Source: Burkholderiales bacterium
GTDB taxonomy: Bacteria > Pseudomonadota > Gammaproteobacteria > Burkholderiales > Burkholderiaceae
NCBI GenBank assembly: GCA_947372535.1
Contig: CANBUA010000037.1
Location: forward strand, 1-23,546
Length of the DNA: 23,546 nt
Direction of reading: 5' to 3'
The position numbers and the translations under genes were made by a program. The notes beneath the pieces are model-generated. The model was given only the letters and a program-made list of their open reading frames with translations. It searched no databases and was not told where the DNA came from. This document shows, piece by piece, positions 15,640-23,546 of the stretch. The stretch's first letter is position 1. Every line of letters starts with the position of its first letter.

Positions 15640-17778
15640 ATGAATCCCCGGCTGTATTTCATCCTGGGGGCGCACTGCGCTGCCCAGGTTTTGTCCTTGG
15701 CGCAGGCCGCCACCCCCCTGCCCGACTCGGCGATTGACTCCACCGAGACCGCCTACCCCGTGGTGATCACGCCCACTCGTTTACGCCAGTCGCTCTCTGA
15801 TGTACCGGCCAGCGTCACCATCATCACGCAGGACACCCTCAGACGCTATGGCATCACCAGCATCCCCGAGGCCCTGCGCCTGGTGCCTGGCATGGCCGTC
15901 GCACGCTCGACCGGCACCCGCTGGGATGTTAACTACCACGGCACTTACGCGCTGCAACCCAGGCGCATGAATGTGCTGGTCGATGGCGTGTCCGTCTACC
16001 GCCCGGCCGTCTCCAACGTCGAGTGGTCCACCTTGCCTGTGACGATGGAAGACATCGACCACATCGAGGTAATCCGCGGCACGGACTCCTCCGCCTACGG
16101 TCCCAACTCGATGACGGCCATCATCAACATCCTGACCAAGCACCCCAAGGATGTCGAGCGCGCCATGGTCTCGGTCACGGCAGGCTCGCACCATGCGTGG
16201 GACACCACACTGCGCGTGGCCACCACGGTCGGGCCGACCAGCCTGCGCGCCACGGTCAACACCGAGCGTGATGGTGGCTATGACCGCATCTCGCTGGGCA
16301 GCACCGGACACGACGACAAGCGCCTGGACCGGCTGAACCTGCGTGCGCAAAGCGACTTGAGCGATGGTTCTTCCCTGGACTTGCAAGCGTCCTATGTGGG
16401 CGGCTTGCTCCAGACCGACTTGACCTCCACCACGATGACCAGCTTCCCGGACCGGCATGTGCTGGACACCAACGTCAGCGCCAAATGGACCAAGGCCCTG
16501 TCGGCCAACCACGAGTTGCAGGTCAGCGGCTTTACCGCAAGCGCCGCGACGGAGGTCGGCTGGAACATCTGCGTACAGCAGATCCTGCTGCTGCCGGAGT
16601 TCGAAGCGCTGCTGCGCGCCAACCCCAGTTATGTGCTTCAGATCGGCCGGGGGGTGATCCCGCCCACGGGCGGCACCGCGCAGGACGACTTGCTGTTCGC
16701 TCGGCTCTTCGCAGCCGCCCTGGCCATGGGTCCGGCTGCCTACAGCAATCACTGCGGGAAGACCAACGGTGACATCACCGAAACGCGCACCCAGATCGAG
16801 GTACAGGACACCTATGTGGCCTCCGACACCATGCGCTTCGTGGCAGGCGCCGGCATGCGCTATCAGCGCGGCATCAGCGCCAGTTCATTCAACGGCGCCG
16901 TGGGCAACACGCTGGGTTGGGTCTTTGGCCATGCCGAAATCCGGCCTCGCGATTGGTTGACGGTCAATGTGGGCGGCTACCAGGAGCACAACTCTCTCAG
17001 CGGCAACACCTTCTCGCCCCGGTTTGCCGTCAACGCTCGCCTGTCGGACAGCCAGACGGTGCGTGCCGTTTTTTCCAAAGGCACACGCTCGCCCGACATC
17101 TCGGAACAGCGCTCGGACTGGACCTACACCGTCACGGACTTGACGCCGCCCTTCAATGGGGCCACCACCGTGCGCGCACCTTATGGCGGCACGACCAAAG
17201 GCGATCTGGTGCCCGAGCGCATCACGTCGGTCGAACTGGGTTATCTGTTGGTGCTTCGACAACTGGGCCTGACGTTGGATGCGCGCGTGTTCGACGATCG
17301 CCTCACCCACCTGATTCCCAACTACAACCTGGACAAGATCGCCAATGAAGGGGCCGTCAGACTCACGGGCGCCGAGGTGCAGGCGAACTGGGAGCTGAGT
17401 CGGGGCTGGTCGGGCCAGATGACGTATGCCTACCTGCTCAACCGCGACGCGCTCAATCTGGCCGAGACCTTGCAGTACTCGCGGCACAGCGGCTCCATCG
17501 GTGTGAGCCGCGCGATCTCCGACACCTGGCGCACCTCGCTGAGCTACTACGGCGCCAGCGGCGACGGGCTGTACGAGTTGCGCTATGGCCGCAGCGACCT
17601 GACGGTCTCCAAGAGCTTCAAGCTAGGTGCCCAGCCCGGCTCGGTCTCGCTGATTTTGAGTTACCTGGACACGCCGACCGTCAGCTCCGCGTTCAAAAGC
17701 AGTGCGACCAGTAACAGCTTCACATCGGCCTATGACAGTCGGTTGCGCATCCAGGGCGCGCTGCGCCTGGCTTTCTGA
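15640..17778 (+). CDS. TonB-dependent outer-membrane receptor
   Basis: Energy-coupled outer-membrane importer, of BtuB/FepA-like general form; ligand unknown. The 712 residues start with a signal peptide (cleavage likely near AQA-A, 23/24), then a TonB-box-like PVVITPTR (40-47), a plug domain (about 50-170) with SDVPASVTIITQDTL, LVDGVSVY and IDHIEVIRGTDSSAYGPNS, and a beta-barrel to the terminal phenylalanine (RLAF), the usual outer-membrane assembly signal. A roughly 65-residue insertion (about 308-375) holds C311 and C372, the only cysteines of the mature chain I found through that region, possibly an extracellular loop tied by a disulphide. There is no extra N-terminal signalling domain of the FecA type, so any signalling must run through the adjacent binding protein and kinase. 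It is flanked by gaps of 42 and 29 bases. Confidence 0.93.
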   Translation: MNPRLYFILGAHCAAQVLSLAQAATPLPDSAIDSTETAYPVVITPTRLRQSLSDVPASVTIITQDTLRRYGITSIPEALRLVPGMAVARSTGTRWDVNYHGTYALQPRRMNVLVDGVSVYRPAVSNVEWSTLPVTMEDIDHIEVIRGTDSSAYGPNSMTAIINILTKHPKDVERAMVSVTAGSHHAWDTTLRVATTVGPTSLRATVNTERDGGYDRISLGSTGHDDKRLDRLNLRAQSDLSDGSSLDLQASYVGGLLQTDLTSTTMTSFPDRHVLDTNVSAKWTKALSANHELQVSGFTASAATEVGWNICVQQILLLPEFEALLRANPSYVLQIGRGVIPPTGGTAQDDLLFARLFAAALAMGPAAYSNHCGKTNGDITETRTQIEVQDTYVASDTMRFVAGAGMRYQRGISASSFNGAVGNTLGWVFGHAEIRPRDWLTVNVGGYQEHNSLSGNTFSPRFAVNARLSDSQTVRAVFSKGTRSPDISEQRSDWTYTVTDLTPPFNGATTVRAPYGGTTKGDLVPERITSVELGYLLVLRQLGLTLDARVFDDRLTHLIPNYNLDKIANEGAVRLTGAEVQANWELSRGWSGQMTYAYLLNRDALNLAETLQYSRHSGSIGVSRAISDTWRTSLSYYGASGDGLYELRYGRSDLTVSKSFKLGAQPGSVSLILSYLDTPTVSSAFKSSATSNSFTSAYDSRLRIQGALRLAF

Positions 17779-17807
17779 AGAAGCTCGGTCACTGACCGCC
17801 CGCCATC

Positions 17808-18743
17808 GTGCCTCCCCAACACCCGCCCCTCCACCTGTCGCTCCGACGCCGCTCACTGGCGATGGTGCTGGGCTTGGGTTGGTGGCCTGGCTTGAGCAAG
17901 TCGATGCCCGTGCGCGACCTGCGCGTGGTCACCGCGCCGGACCCTGCGTCACAGCGCCAGGTGCTGACAGCCCTGAAAGCCCGCTTTCCAGCACTGGTGA
18001 TCGATGCCGAGCCGGCAACCTTCGATGCCCGTCATGGCAGCGGCTCGCCCGTGGTGGCCATCGGGCCGGTTGCCCTCAAGCGCGCACTGGATGCCGACAT
18101 CAAGGCACCGCTGATCTCGGTCTTCACCTCCAGCCAGACGTTCAGAAGGCTGGTGGGCCGCGATCACCCCAATGTCACGGCCATTCACGCCGATGCCTCG
18201 CCGCTATCGCAATTGCAGCTGATCACCACCCTGTTCGAGCGCCGCGTGACCGTGGGCGTGATGCTGTCGGAGGCCTCCGCCTATCTGGAGCGCCCCTTGC
18301 GGCAGGCCGCCGCCCAAGTGGGGATCGAGCTGCTGATCGAGCGCGCCGACCCGGCTGCTGACGTGGTGAGATCGCTCAACCGCCTGAGCGGCACCCAAGT
18401 GCTGCTGGCTGTGCCCGACAGCACCCTCTACACGCCAGACACGCTGCGTGCTGTCCTGGAATCGACTTACCGCCGAGGCCTGCCTGTGATCGGTTTTTCC
18501 TCCGCCACCGTGGCCGCCGGTACCCTGGCCACTGCCTACTCGTCAGTCGATGACGTGGTGGCCGACCTGGCCGAGTTGCTGGACGGCCTGAGCGCGGGGG
18601 CTAGCGCCTTGCCAGAAGCGCGCTTTGCGCACTACTGGCGGGTCAGCGTCAACGACAACGTGGCCCGCTCGCTGGGCATCGCCATCACCGACAAGGTACT
18701 CAACCTGGGCAACTTGCCCGCGCCTGTGGGAAAACCGGGATGA
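17808..18743 (+). CDS. ABC-type substrate-binding-like periplasmic protein
   Basis: Probable periplasmic ligand-binding protein of the two-lobed type (ABC_sub_bind-like, COG2984 type); this assignment is from general pattern, not a specific motif. The 311 residues start with RRRSLAMVLGLGWW (13-26), a signal sequence with a twin-arginine look. Alternating beta/alpha segments follow, such as PVVAIGPVALKRAL, APLISVFTSS, TVGVMLSEASAYLERPLRQA and TQVLLAVPDSTLYTPDTLRA. There is no permease or ATPase gene next to it, so a sensory or chaperone role for the adjacent kinase is more likely than import. The start is GTG at 17808, without a clear ribosome site; ATG 17862 would cut into the signal sequence. 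Its stop overlaps the kinase start by 4 bases (ATGA), implying linked synthesis with the kinase. Confidence 0.75.
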   Translation: MPPQHPPLHLSLRRRSLAMVLGLGWWPGLSKSMPVRDLRVVTAPDPASQRQVLTALKARFPALVIDAEPATFDARHGSGSPVVAIGPVALKRALDADIKAPLISVFTSSQTFRRLVGRDHPNVTAIHADASPLSQLQLITTLFERRVTVGVMLSEASAYLERPLRQAAAQVGIELLIERADPAADVVRSLNRLSGTQVLLAVPDSTLYTPDTLRAVLESTYRRGLPVIGFSSATVAAGTLATAYSSVDDVVADLAELLDGLSAGASALPEARFAHYWRVSVNDNVARSLGIAITDKVLNLGNLPAPVGKPG

Positions 18744-20230
18744 ACTACCGTTTCTGGGCGCATTGGGGCATCGCCGCCAGGCTGCTGGCCATCGCCGTGC
18801 TCCCGGCCATCACCATGTTCGTGGCCGTGACCGCCGCGCTCTACGCCAGCGCCCAGGACGACGTGCGGCGTGATGTGGCCGAGCGTGGCCGCCTCATCGC
18901 CACGGCGCTGGCCCAGAGCAGCCAGTACGGCCTGGTCTCGGGCAATGTGGCTTACTTGCGCACAACCCTGCGCCACCTGCTGGCGGCAGATCCCAGCATC
19001 GCCTGCATCGCCATCACCGACAACGCCCACCGCAACGTGGTGTCGGAATGCCTGGACACGCCAGCCGGCGAGCCCAGCGCCTTCGAAATGCCCGTGCGCA
19101 TCGAGTCCATCCCGGAGGTGGACTTGTTCGAGCCGACGCCTGGGCCGCGCGCCGACAGCACGGCCCTGCCCGCGGAGGCCACGGGTAAGCTGCGCACGGT
19201 CGGGCAGGTCCGCGTCACCATGTCCGCCACGCCCATCTTCCAGGCCAAGCGCAAGGCCTTGCTGGCCGCCTCCGGGCCGGTGCTCCTGGCCGCGGTGCTG
19301 AGTTGCCTGATCGGCTTGTGGCTGACACGGCGGCTGGGTCACACCCTGGCCTCGGTCATGGCCGCCCTGCGCGACATCCGGCGCGGGCGCTTCGACGTGA
19401 AGCTGAGCACAAACCAAGAAGGCGAACTCGGTGAATTGCAGCGCGCCATCATGCAGATGGCCAATGCGCTCGACCTGGCGCGCCAGGACATGGAACACCA
19501 GGTGGCCACGCGCACCAAGGCTTTGCAGGAAGCCGTCACCCGCGTGCGCCAGGCCGATGCCGAAAAGCGCCGCCTCATCACGCACAGCAATGCCCTGATC
19601 GAAGAGGACCGCAAACGTGTTGCCCTGGAGTTGCATGATCACCTGGGTGCCTCGCTGATCTCCGTGCGGCTTGAGGCGGCCGCGCTGGTGGCCAAGGCCG
19701 AAGCGGCCGGCCAGGAGGACATGGCCAAGGGCGCCCGTCGCATCTCGGCCACCACGGAGATGCTCTATTCGAGCACCCGCCTGATCGTCAAGCGCCTGCG
19801 GCCCGAGGTGATCGACACCCTGGGGTTGTCAGGCGCGGTCGAGGAGATGGTGCGCAACTTCGACCAGGTACACCCCAACTGCCGTTTCGTCTGCACTGCC
19901 GCCGCCGACCTGCCCGATCTGCGCGGCGAGCACGCCATGCCGGCCTACCGCGTGGTGCAAGAGGCGCTGACCAACATCGTCAAGCATTCGGGCGCCAGCC
20001 ACGCTTCGGTGGCCCTGGCCGTGAGCACCGAGCGGGACCGCCTGCACATCGTCATCGCCGATGACGGCCAAGGCTTTGACACGCAGGCGCAGGCGCTTGA
20101 CCACACCGGCCTGGGCTTGATCGGCATGCGTGAGCGCATGGCGGCCGTGGGTGGTGACCTGTCAATCTCCTCCACGCCTGGTGAAGGCACGAGCGTCTGC
20201 ATCACACTGCCCATGCCCCGGCGGTCATGA
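18740..20230 (+). CDS. Membrane sensor histidine kinase, NarX/DegS-like (HisKA_3)
   Basis: Sensor kinase presumed to phosphorylate the response regulator at 14956. In 496 residues: transmembrane helix (13-35), a periplasmic sensor region (about 36-173), second helix (174-195), HAMP linker (196-248), coiled coil, HisKA_3 dimerisation domain with ELHDHLGASLISVR and phospho-acceptor H299, and HATPase (about 385-494) with N-box YRVVQEALTNIVKHSGA (N412), DDGQGF (441-446) and GLGLIGMRERM (457-467). All catalytic boxes are intact, and HisKA_3 kinases normally pair with NarL-type regulators, in line with the operon. ATG 18740 overlaps the previous stop as ATGA. The stop shares the hexamer TCATGA with that of the convergent catalase-like gene. 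Confidence 0.93.
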   Translation: MNYRFWAHWGIAARLLAIAVLPAITMFVAVTAALYASAQDDVRRDVAERGRLIATALAQSSQYGLVSGNVAYLRTTLRHLLAADPSIACIAITDNAHRNVVSECLDTPAGEPSAFEMPVRIESIPEVDLFEPTPGPRADSTALPAEATGKLRTVGQVRVTMSATPIFQAKRKALLAASGPVLLAAVLSCLIGLWLTRRLGHTLASVMAALRDIRRGRFDVKLSTNQEGELGELQRAIMQMANALDLARQDMEHQVATRTKALQEAVTRVRQADAEKRRLITHSNALIEEDRKRVALELHDHLGASLISVRLEAAALVAKAEAAGQEDMAKGARRISATTEMLYSSTRLIVKRLRPEVIDTLGLSGAVEEMVRNFDQVHPNCRFVCTAAADLPDLRGEHAMPAYRVVQEALTNIVKHSGASHASVALAVSTERDRLHIVIADDGQGFDTQAQALDHTGLGLIGMRERMAAVGGDLSISSTPGEGTSVCITLPMPRRS

Positions 20231-21340
20231 GGCCCTGGCCATCGGGCAGACGCGCTGTTGGCCGTGATGATCATTCACGCCATTGCGCTCGGCACGGAAA
20301 CGGCCGGAGGCTTCATACGCGTGCTGGCGCGCCCGGTTGATGGAGCCCAGTGGCCGATGGGCCGCCAAGCCATGCCAGGGGCTGAAAAACAAGGCATCCT
20401 CAGCCAGCGCGGTCTCTTCGTCGGTCGCGGTGATCTGCGCAGGCACGATCAGGCGCGCCACCTCCTGATGCGGGCTCTGCAAGCTCGGCCAGATCACGGA
20501 GGCATCCTCGATGGGCATGGCCTTGATGTCCGTGCACAACTGCGCCCGCAAGGACCATTGACCGCCTTGACTGGCAAAAAATGCCGACACAGCCTGGCGC
20601 AAACCATTGGGCTTGTTGTCCAGGTCCACCAGCGCGTCCGTCAATGCCACCAGGGCGGGCGAGCTGGGCGCCAACGAGTACTTGGCCATGAAATCGCCGT
20701 GGAGGAAAGGCACCTGCGTGAAGTAGGTCTCGCCCAGCGGGTTGGTCAGAGGATGGCCGCCAAGCGCCTTGAGCATGGGGCTCTCGCCACCCACCTTCTC
20801 GACCACCCGCTCCATGCCACGCAAGGCGGCGGCCAGGACCAGCTTGGCGCCTTCCACCCGGTCAGTCGTGGCAGCCAGCAACTTGAGGCTGCGGTTGAAC
20901 CCGTGCACATCCGGCGTGAGAAAGGCCGGGCCATTGACCATCAGGAAGTCCTGCGTGCTCAAGCTTTCTGCGCCGTACAAGCGCGGGCCCGGGACTTTGA
21001 ACACCTTCAGGGCCATGCCGCGTGGCGTGGACACCTTGTCGTCCAGGACATCACCCGGTGAGGTCGAGATGCGCAGCACCACCGGGTAGGTGCCGGCCCG
21101 GGCGAACAGGCCCTGCGCCAGCTGAGGCGGCAGGTCGCCAGGCACATGCAGCTCACCGCGCAGCAGGCCGTGGCTTTTGGCATGCACCGAGCGCATGGCA
21201 TGGCCGCTGTCCTCGTAGGTGGCATGGGAGATCTTCAGCAGGGACTCGATGAGTTCCTGGATGACCGCAGGTTCGTCCGGGGAGATTCTCTCCAGCAACG
21301 GCAGGAAGCGGACAGGGTCCAAGAGCGTGGCAGTGGGCAT
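20225..21340 (-). CDS. Catalase-like heme protein (catalase family, short form)
   Basis: Heme-binding relative of catalase. The 371 residues are shorter than true monofunctional catalases (about 480 or more), so peroxide-removing activity is uncertain; peroxidase or other heme chemistry is possible. Seen: distal His region SVHAKSHGLLRGEL (H53), FLMVNGPAF with distal-type N136, and near the C-terminus NRARQHAYEASGRFR, where R338 and Y342 fit the RxxxY proximal heme-ligand motif. Plug-and-barrel residues such as YPVVLRISTSPGD and TPRGMALKVF are typical. No signal peptide is evident. GGAGG lies 5 bases before the ATG. It is divergent from the esterase (142-base spacer) and convergent with the kinase, overlapping its end by 6 bases. 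Confidence 0.9.
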   Translation of the reverse strand: MPTATLLDPVRFLPLLERISPDEPAVIQELIESLLKISHATYEDSGHAMRSVHAKSHGLLRGELHVPGDLPPQLAQGLFARAGTYPVVLRISTSPGDVLDDKVSTPRGMALKVFKVPGPRLYGAESLSTQDFLMVNGPAFLTPDVHGFNRSLKLLAATTDRVEGAKLVLAAALRGMERVVEKVGGESPMLKALGGHPLTNPLGETYFTQVPFLHGDFMAKYSLAPSSPALVALTDALVDLDNKPNGLRQAVSAFFASQGGQWSLRAQLCTDIKAMPIEDASVIWPSLQSPHQEVARLIVPAQITATDEETALAEDALFFSPWHGLAAHRPLGSINRARQHAYEASGRFRAERNGVNDHHGQQRVCPMARAS

Positions 21341-21431
21341 GGTGGCCTCCGGGCAATGCGTTCAATTCGACATGTCCGTCATGGCAAACCGCATGCCCAT
21401 ACGCTTGAGACCTCACGCCAACACGGCCGAT

Positions 21432-21450
21432 GCCATCCATGCATGATGGC
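21432..21450. promoter_or_regulatory. Inverted repeat GCCATC-CATGCAT-GATGGC between catalase and esterase genes
   Basis: Perfect 6-base arms around a 7-base centre containing the palindrome ATGCAT. It sits in the 142-base spacer between divergent genes, 33 bases before the esterase start. It could be an operator for either gene; no regulator gene is adjacent. Confidence 0.35.
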
Positions 21451-21482
21451 CAGATGCCACCACGCTTTCACCTGTACCCGCC

Positions 21483-22496
21483 ATGAGACGACGAAGCAGC
21501 GCCGCCTCAGCGTGGGGCAAGTTGTTCGAGCGCAGCATGAAAGCCGTCACACGCAGCGCGGTGAAAGCAGGTACCCGCGCCGTGGTCAAGGCAGTCAAGC
21601 CCGCCGCTGCCAAACGCCGACCGCCCTCAGGCGAGGGCCAATGGCTGCCCGGCGTGGCCATGGGCACCACCGGCATGCGGCGCTTTCGGCTGTATCGGCC
21701 GCCGGGCGTGAAAGCCGGCGAGCGGCTGCCGCTGGTCGTGATGCTGCATGGCTGTGGACAGGATGCCAAGGCCTTTGCCAGCAGCACGCGCATGAACCGC
21801 ATCGCCCAGCGTGAGCGCTTCCTGGTGCTCTACCCCGAGCAGGATCGCCTGGCCAATCCGCAAGGCTGCTGGAACTGGTTCGACACGCAATCAGGCCGGG
21901 CCTACAACGAGGCAGCCCTGGTCATGAAGGCCATCGACCAGGTCTGCCTGCTGTATCCCATTGACCGTCAGCGCGTGGCCATCGCCGGCATGTCTGCAGG
22001 AGCCAGCATGGCGGCGCTGGTCGTCTCACGCCATCCTGAACGGTTCAAGGCAGTGGTCATGCATTCGGGCATCCCGCCCGGCACGGCGCATTCCACCTTG
22101 TCGGCCCTGGGCGCCATGCATGGCATGCGCACGACACGGCCCTTGGCCAGCGCACCATCGGCCAGCACGGCCACCTGGCCACCGCTGATGGTGATCCATG
22201 GCGAGCGAGACCTGGTCGTCTCGCCGCAGAACGCCCAGGCCGCGGTGCAGGTGTGGGCCGAGGCAGGGGGTGCCAAGCCCAGTCGCGCGCGCACCGTCAA
22301 GCGCGGTCAGCGCCACGCCATGTCGGTGACTGATTTCAAGCGCCAAGGCCGCACAGTGGCCACGCTGGTTGAAGTCGACAAGCTGGCACACGCCTGGAGC
22401 GGCGGCACGGCCAGCCAGCCTTACGGCGATGCACAAGGGCCGGACGCCTCGCGCATGGTCTGGGCCTTTGCGCTCAAGCAATTCCGGCAGGCTTAG
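21483..22496 (+). CDS. PHB-depolymerase family / LpqC-type esterase (alpha/beta hydrolase)
   Basis: Serine hydrolase of the extracellular polyhydroxybutyrate depolymerase/feruloyl esterase-like family; true substrate unknown. In 337 residues, a very basic N-terminal 47 residues (MRRRSS, RSAVKAGTRAVVKAVKPAAAKRR) precedes the fold. Then VMLHGCGQDAKAFA (about 87-100, oxyanion region), the lipase box GMSAGAS with nucleophile S171, acid D243 in HGERDLVV, and base H303 in KLAHAWSGG. The triad is complete. The N-terminus is basic and amphipathic with no hydrophobic core, so it is not a classical signal peptide; intracellular, granule- or DNA-associated action is possible. There is no ribosome site at the ATG at 21483; ATG 21537 is the alternative. 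The stop lies 7 bases from the end of the convergent GST gene. Confidence 0.9.
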   Translation: MRRRSSAASAWGKLFERSMKAVTRSAVKAGTRAVVKAVKPAAAKRRPPSGEGQWLPGVAMGTTGMRRFRLYRPPGVKAGERLPLVVMLHGCGQDAKAFASSTRMNRIAQRERFLVLYPEQDRLANPQGCWNWFDTQSGRAYNEAALVMKAIDQVCLLYPIDRQRVAIAGMSAGASMAALVVSRHPERFKAVVMHSGIPPGTAHSTLSALGAMHGMRTTRPLASAPSASTATWPPLMVIHGERDLVVSPQNAQAAVQVWAEAGGAKPSRARTVKRGQRHAMSVTDFKRQGRTVATLVEVDKLAHAWSGGTASQPYGDAQGPDASRMVWAFALKQFRQA

Positions 22497-22503
22497 CGCT
22501 GGG

Positions 22504-23217
22504 CTAGTGGGCGGCATCGAGCGCCGGGTAATGGCGGAAGATGCCATCGCCAAAGGGCAGACGCCGCGGGCTGGACAAGTAGTCCTTCAGCTCCGGCAAG
22601 ACCTGCACCGAATCATGCAACGCCAGCACATGCAGGCAACTCGGACTCAAAGCGGCCATGCGACGCGGGAAGGCATGCCGAAGGCCTTCGACCACATGGA
22701 ACAGCGAAAGGTCGGCATAAGTCCAGTGCTTACCACCAGCCAACCACCGGCCACGCTGCTTGAGCACCCGCTCGAAGTAGCCCAGGAATTTGGGCATGCG
22801 CTCGGCCCTGAAGCCCTTGGCACGGCGCAAGGCCTCGGCCTGCTGGTCCTCGTAGTACTGGCTCAGGTCCACCGGGTGATGCACATCGTGCGCCTCAGCC
22901 ACCAGGTCCATGATCGTGAGTTGCAACTGGTGCACCCAATGACGGCCGGGCGCGTCTGGTGGTGCCAAGCCCAATTGGTCGCCCAGGTAGAGCAGGATGT
23001 TTGCCGTCTGGGCGATGGTCATGCCATCGGTGACCAGATAGGGCGGGGCAAACGGCGGGTCCTTGCGCGGCAGGTCCATGTTGGCGACCAGCGCATCGTC
23101 GCCATCGGCGGCCTGACGTGTTTTCTCAGCGTAGGGCACATGCGCCGCCTCCAACGCCAGGCGCACAAACTCGCCACGGCCGGGGATGCCGCGCCAGTAC
23201 CAAAGCTCGTAGCTCAT
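22504..23217 (-). CDS. Glutathione S-transferase family protein
   Basis: Cytosolic enzyme expected to conjugate or reduce substrates using glutathione. The 237 residues match the thioredoxin-fold start YELWYWRGIPGRGEFVRLAL (3-22) with Y7, which is in place for the catalytic tyrosine of sigma/alpha/mu-like enzymes. The glutathione-binding part follows as PPFAPPYLVTDGMTIAQTAN, with the usual Ser in the (E/Q)S motif position replaced by Thr (QTANILLYLG). The helical C-terminal domain has ADLSLFHVVEGL. The length fits the family. The ATG has AAAGGG 7 bases upstream. It is convergent with the esterase (7-base gap) and 83 bases downstream of the PbpC-like gene on the same strand. Confidence 0.88.
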   Translation of the reverse strand: MSYELWYWRGIPGRGEFVRLALEAAHVPYAEKTRQAADGDDALVANMDLPRKDPPFAPPYLVTDGMTIAQTANILLYLGDQLGLAPPDAPGRHWVHQLQLTIMDLVAEAHDVHHPVDLSQYYEDQQAEALRRAKGFRAERMPKFLGYFERVLKQRGRWLAGGKHWTYADLSLFHVVEGLRHAFPRRMAALSPSCLHVLALHDSVQVLPELKDYLSSPRRLPFGDGIFRHYPALDAAH

Positions 23218-23300
23218 GATCGCCCTTTCACGCGGGCATGCCGATGCCCACGGATTCGATGGTGCATGAACAGCGGGCGGGTTGGCGGGACTTCGGGCCT

Positions 23301-23546
23301 TTACCTTGACGCCTGCAAGGTTGACGGCGGCCGCCTGTTGGCGCGTTCGGATCGCCTGGCCTGCGCACCACGCACCTCAAAGCTCACGGCTTCCACCACC
23401 TGGCCTTTGAGGTCGATCAATTCAAGTTGATGCCGGCCCGGCCACATGGGCCAACGCGTGTTGACCGCCGGGCCCAGGCGCTTGCCATCGAGCCGCCAGG
23501 ACCACTTGGGCGAGACGCCATCGACCACCGCGAAGTTGAGCTTCTG
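23301..23546 (-). CDS. pbpC: C-terminal end of a probable penicillin-binding protein 1C
   Basis: Only the last 81 residues are in the window; the frame is open at base 23546. The fragment reads KLNFAVVDGVSPKWSWRLDG, then LGPAVNTRWPMWPGRHQLEL and VVEAVSFEVRGAQARR. An Ig-like beta-strand pattern ending in PGRHxLxLxD and VxFEVRGA fits the BiPBP_C domain at the C-terminus of PBP1C in Burkholderiales, the periplasmic peptidoglycan glycosyltransferase/transpeptidase. No catalytic part is visible, so the call depends on this domain alone. In many proteobacteria pbpC follows an alpha-2-macroglobulin gene, which would lie beyond the right edge. Confidence 0.6.
   Translation of the reverse strand, partial: QKLNFAVVDGVSPKWSWRLDGKRLGPAVNTRWPMWPGRHQLELIDLKGQVVEAVSFEVRGAQARRSERANRRPPSTLQASR

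Noticed and set aside
17702..18361. 219-aa plus-strand frame across the receptor end and binding-protein gene
   Set aside because: Overlaps two well-supported genes; Arg/Pro/Ala-rich shadow with no motif.

Overview
The window is GC-rich, has codon use typical of a betaproteobacterium, and carries gene families common in Burkholderiales: a MdtABC-type efflux pump, GT/PIG-L genes, a DUF2252 protein, an HHE protein, a TonB receptor with a two-component system, and a PbpC-like protein. The order-level placement (Burkholderiales, near Comamonadaceae or the Aquabacterium/Leptothrix group) is inferred from protein flavour, not computed. I see no IS element, phage gene, tRNA, rRNA or CRISPR array. 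The region reads as ordinary chromosome with several accessory clusters.

Layout. (1) 1-3703, minus: mdtA-mdtB efflux operon, with mdtB cut by the window edge. (2) 3704-3850: divergent control region with TTGCCAG-type repeats. (3) 3851-7546, plus: a 1231-aa membrane sensor with four PAS domains and a GGDEF domain (diguanylate cyclase). (4) 7744-12580, plus: GT2 glycosyltransferase, terminator, then GT4 glycosyltransferase, a 60-aa protein, a 25-codon leader ORF, a PIG-L deacetylase-like protein and a DUF2252 protein. (5) 12699-14388, plus: four-helix membrane protein, 24-aa membrane peptide, HHE hemerythrin-like protein, strong terminator. (6) 14956-20230, plus: an apparent four-gene operon of NarL-type response regulator, TonB-dependent receptor, soluble substrate-binding-like protein and histidine kinase. 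(7) 20225-23546: catalase-like heme protein (minus), PHB-depolymerase-type esterase (plus), glutathione S-transferase (minus), and the C-terminal end of a probable penicillin-binding protein 1C (minus).

The best candidate for an undescribed system is region 6. Its genes are tightly packed (gaps of 42 and 29 bases, then a 4-base overlap). They pair outer-membrane uptake with a periplasmic binding protein that has no ABC permease or ATPase beside it, and with both halves of a two-component system. My reading is that the receptor imports a ligand, the binding protein presents it to the kinase, and the regulator controls the operon. The ligand is not identifiable from sequence. A second candidate is the GT4/PIG-L pair, which resembles the first two steps of the mycothiol and bacillithiol pathways, although here the PIG-L zinc-binding motif is altered (HPDT in place of HPDD).
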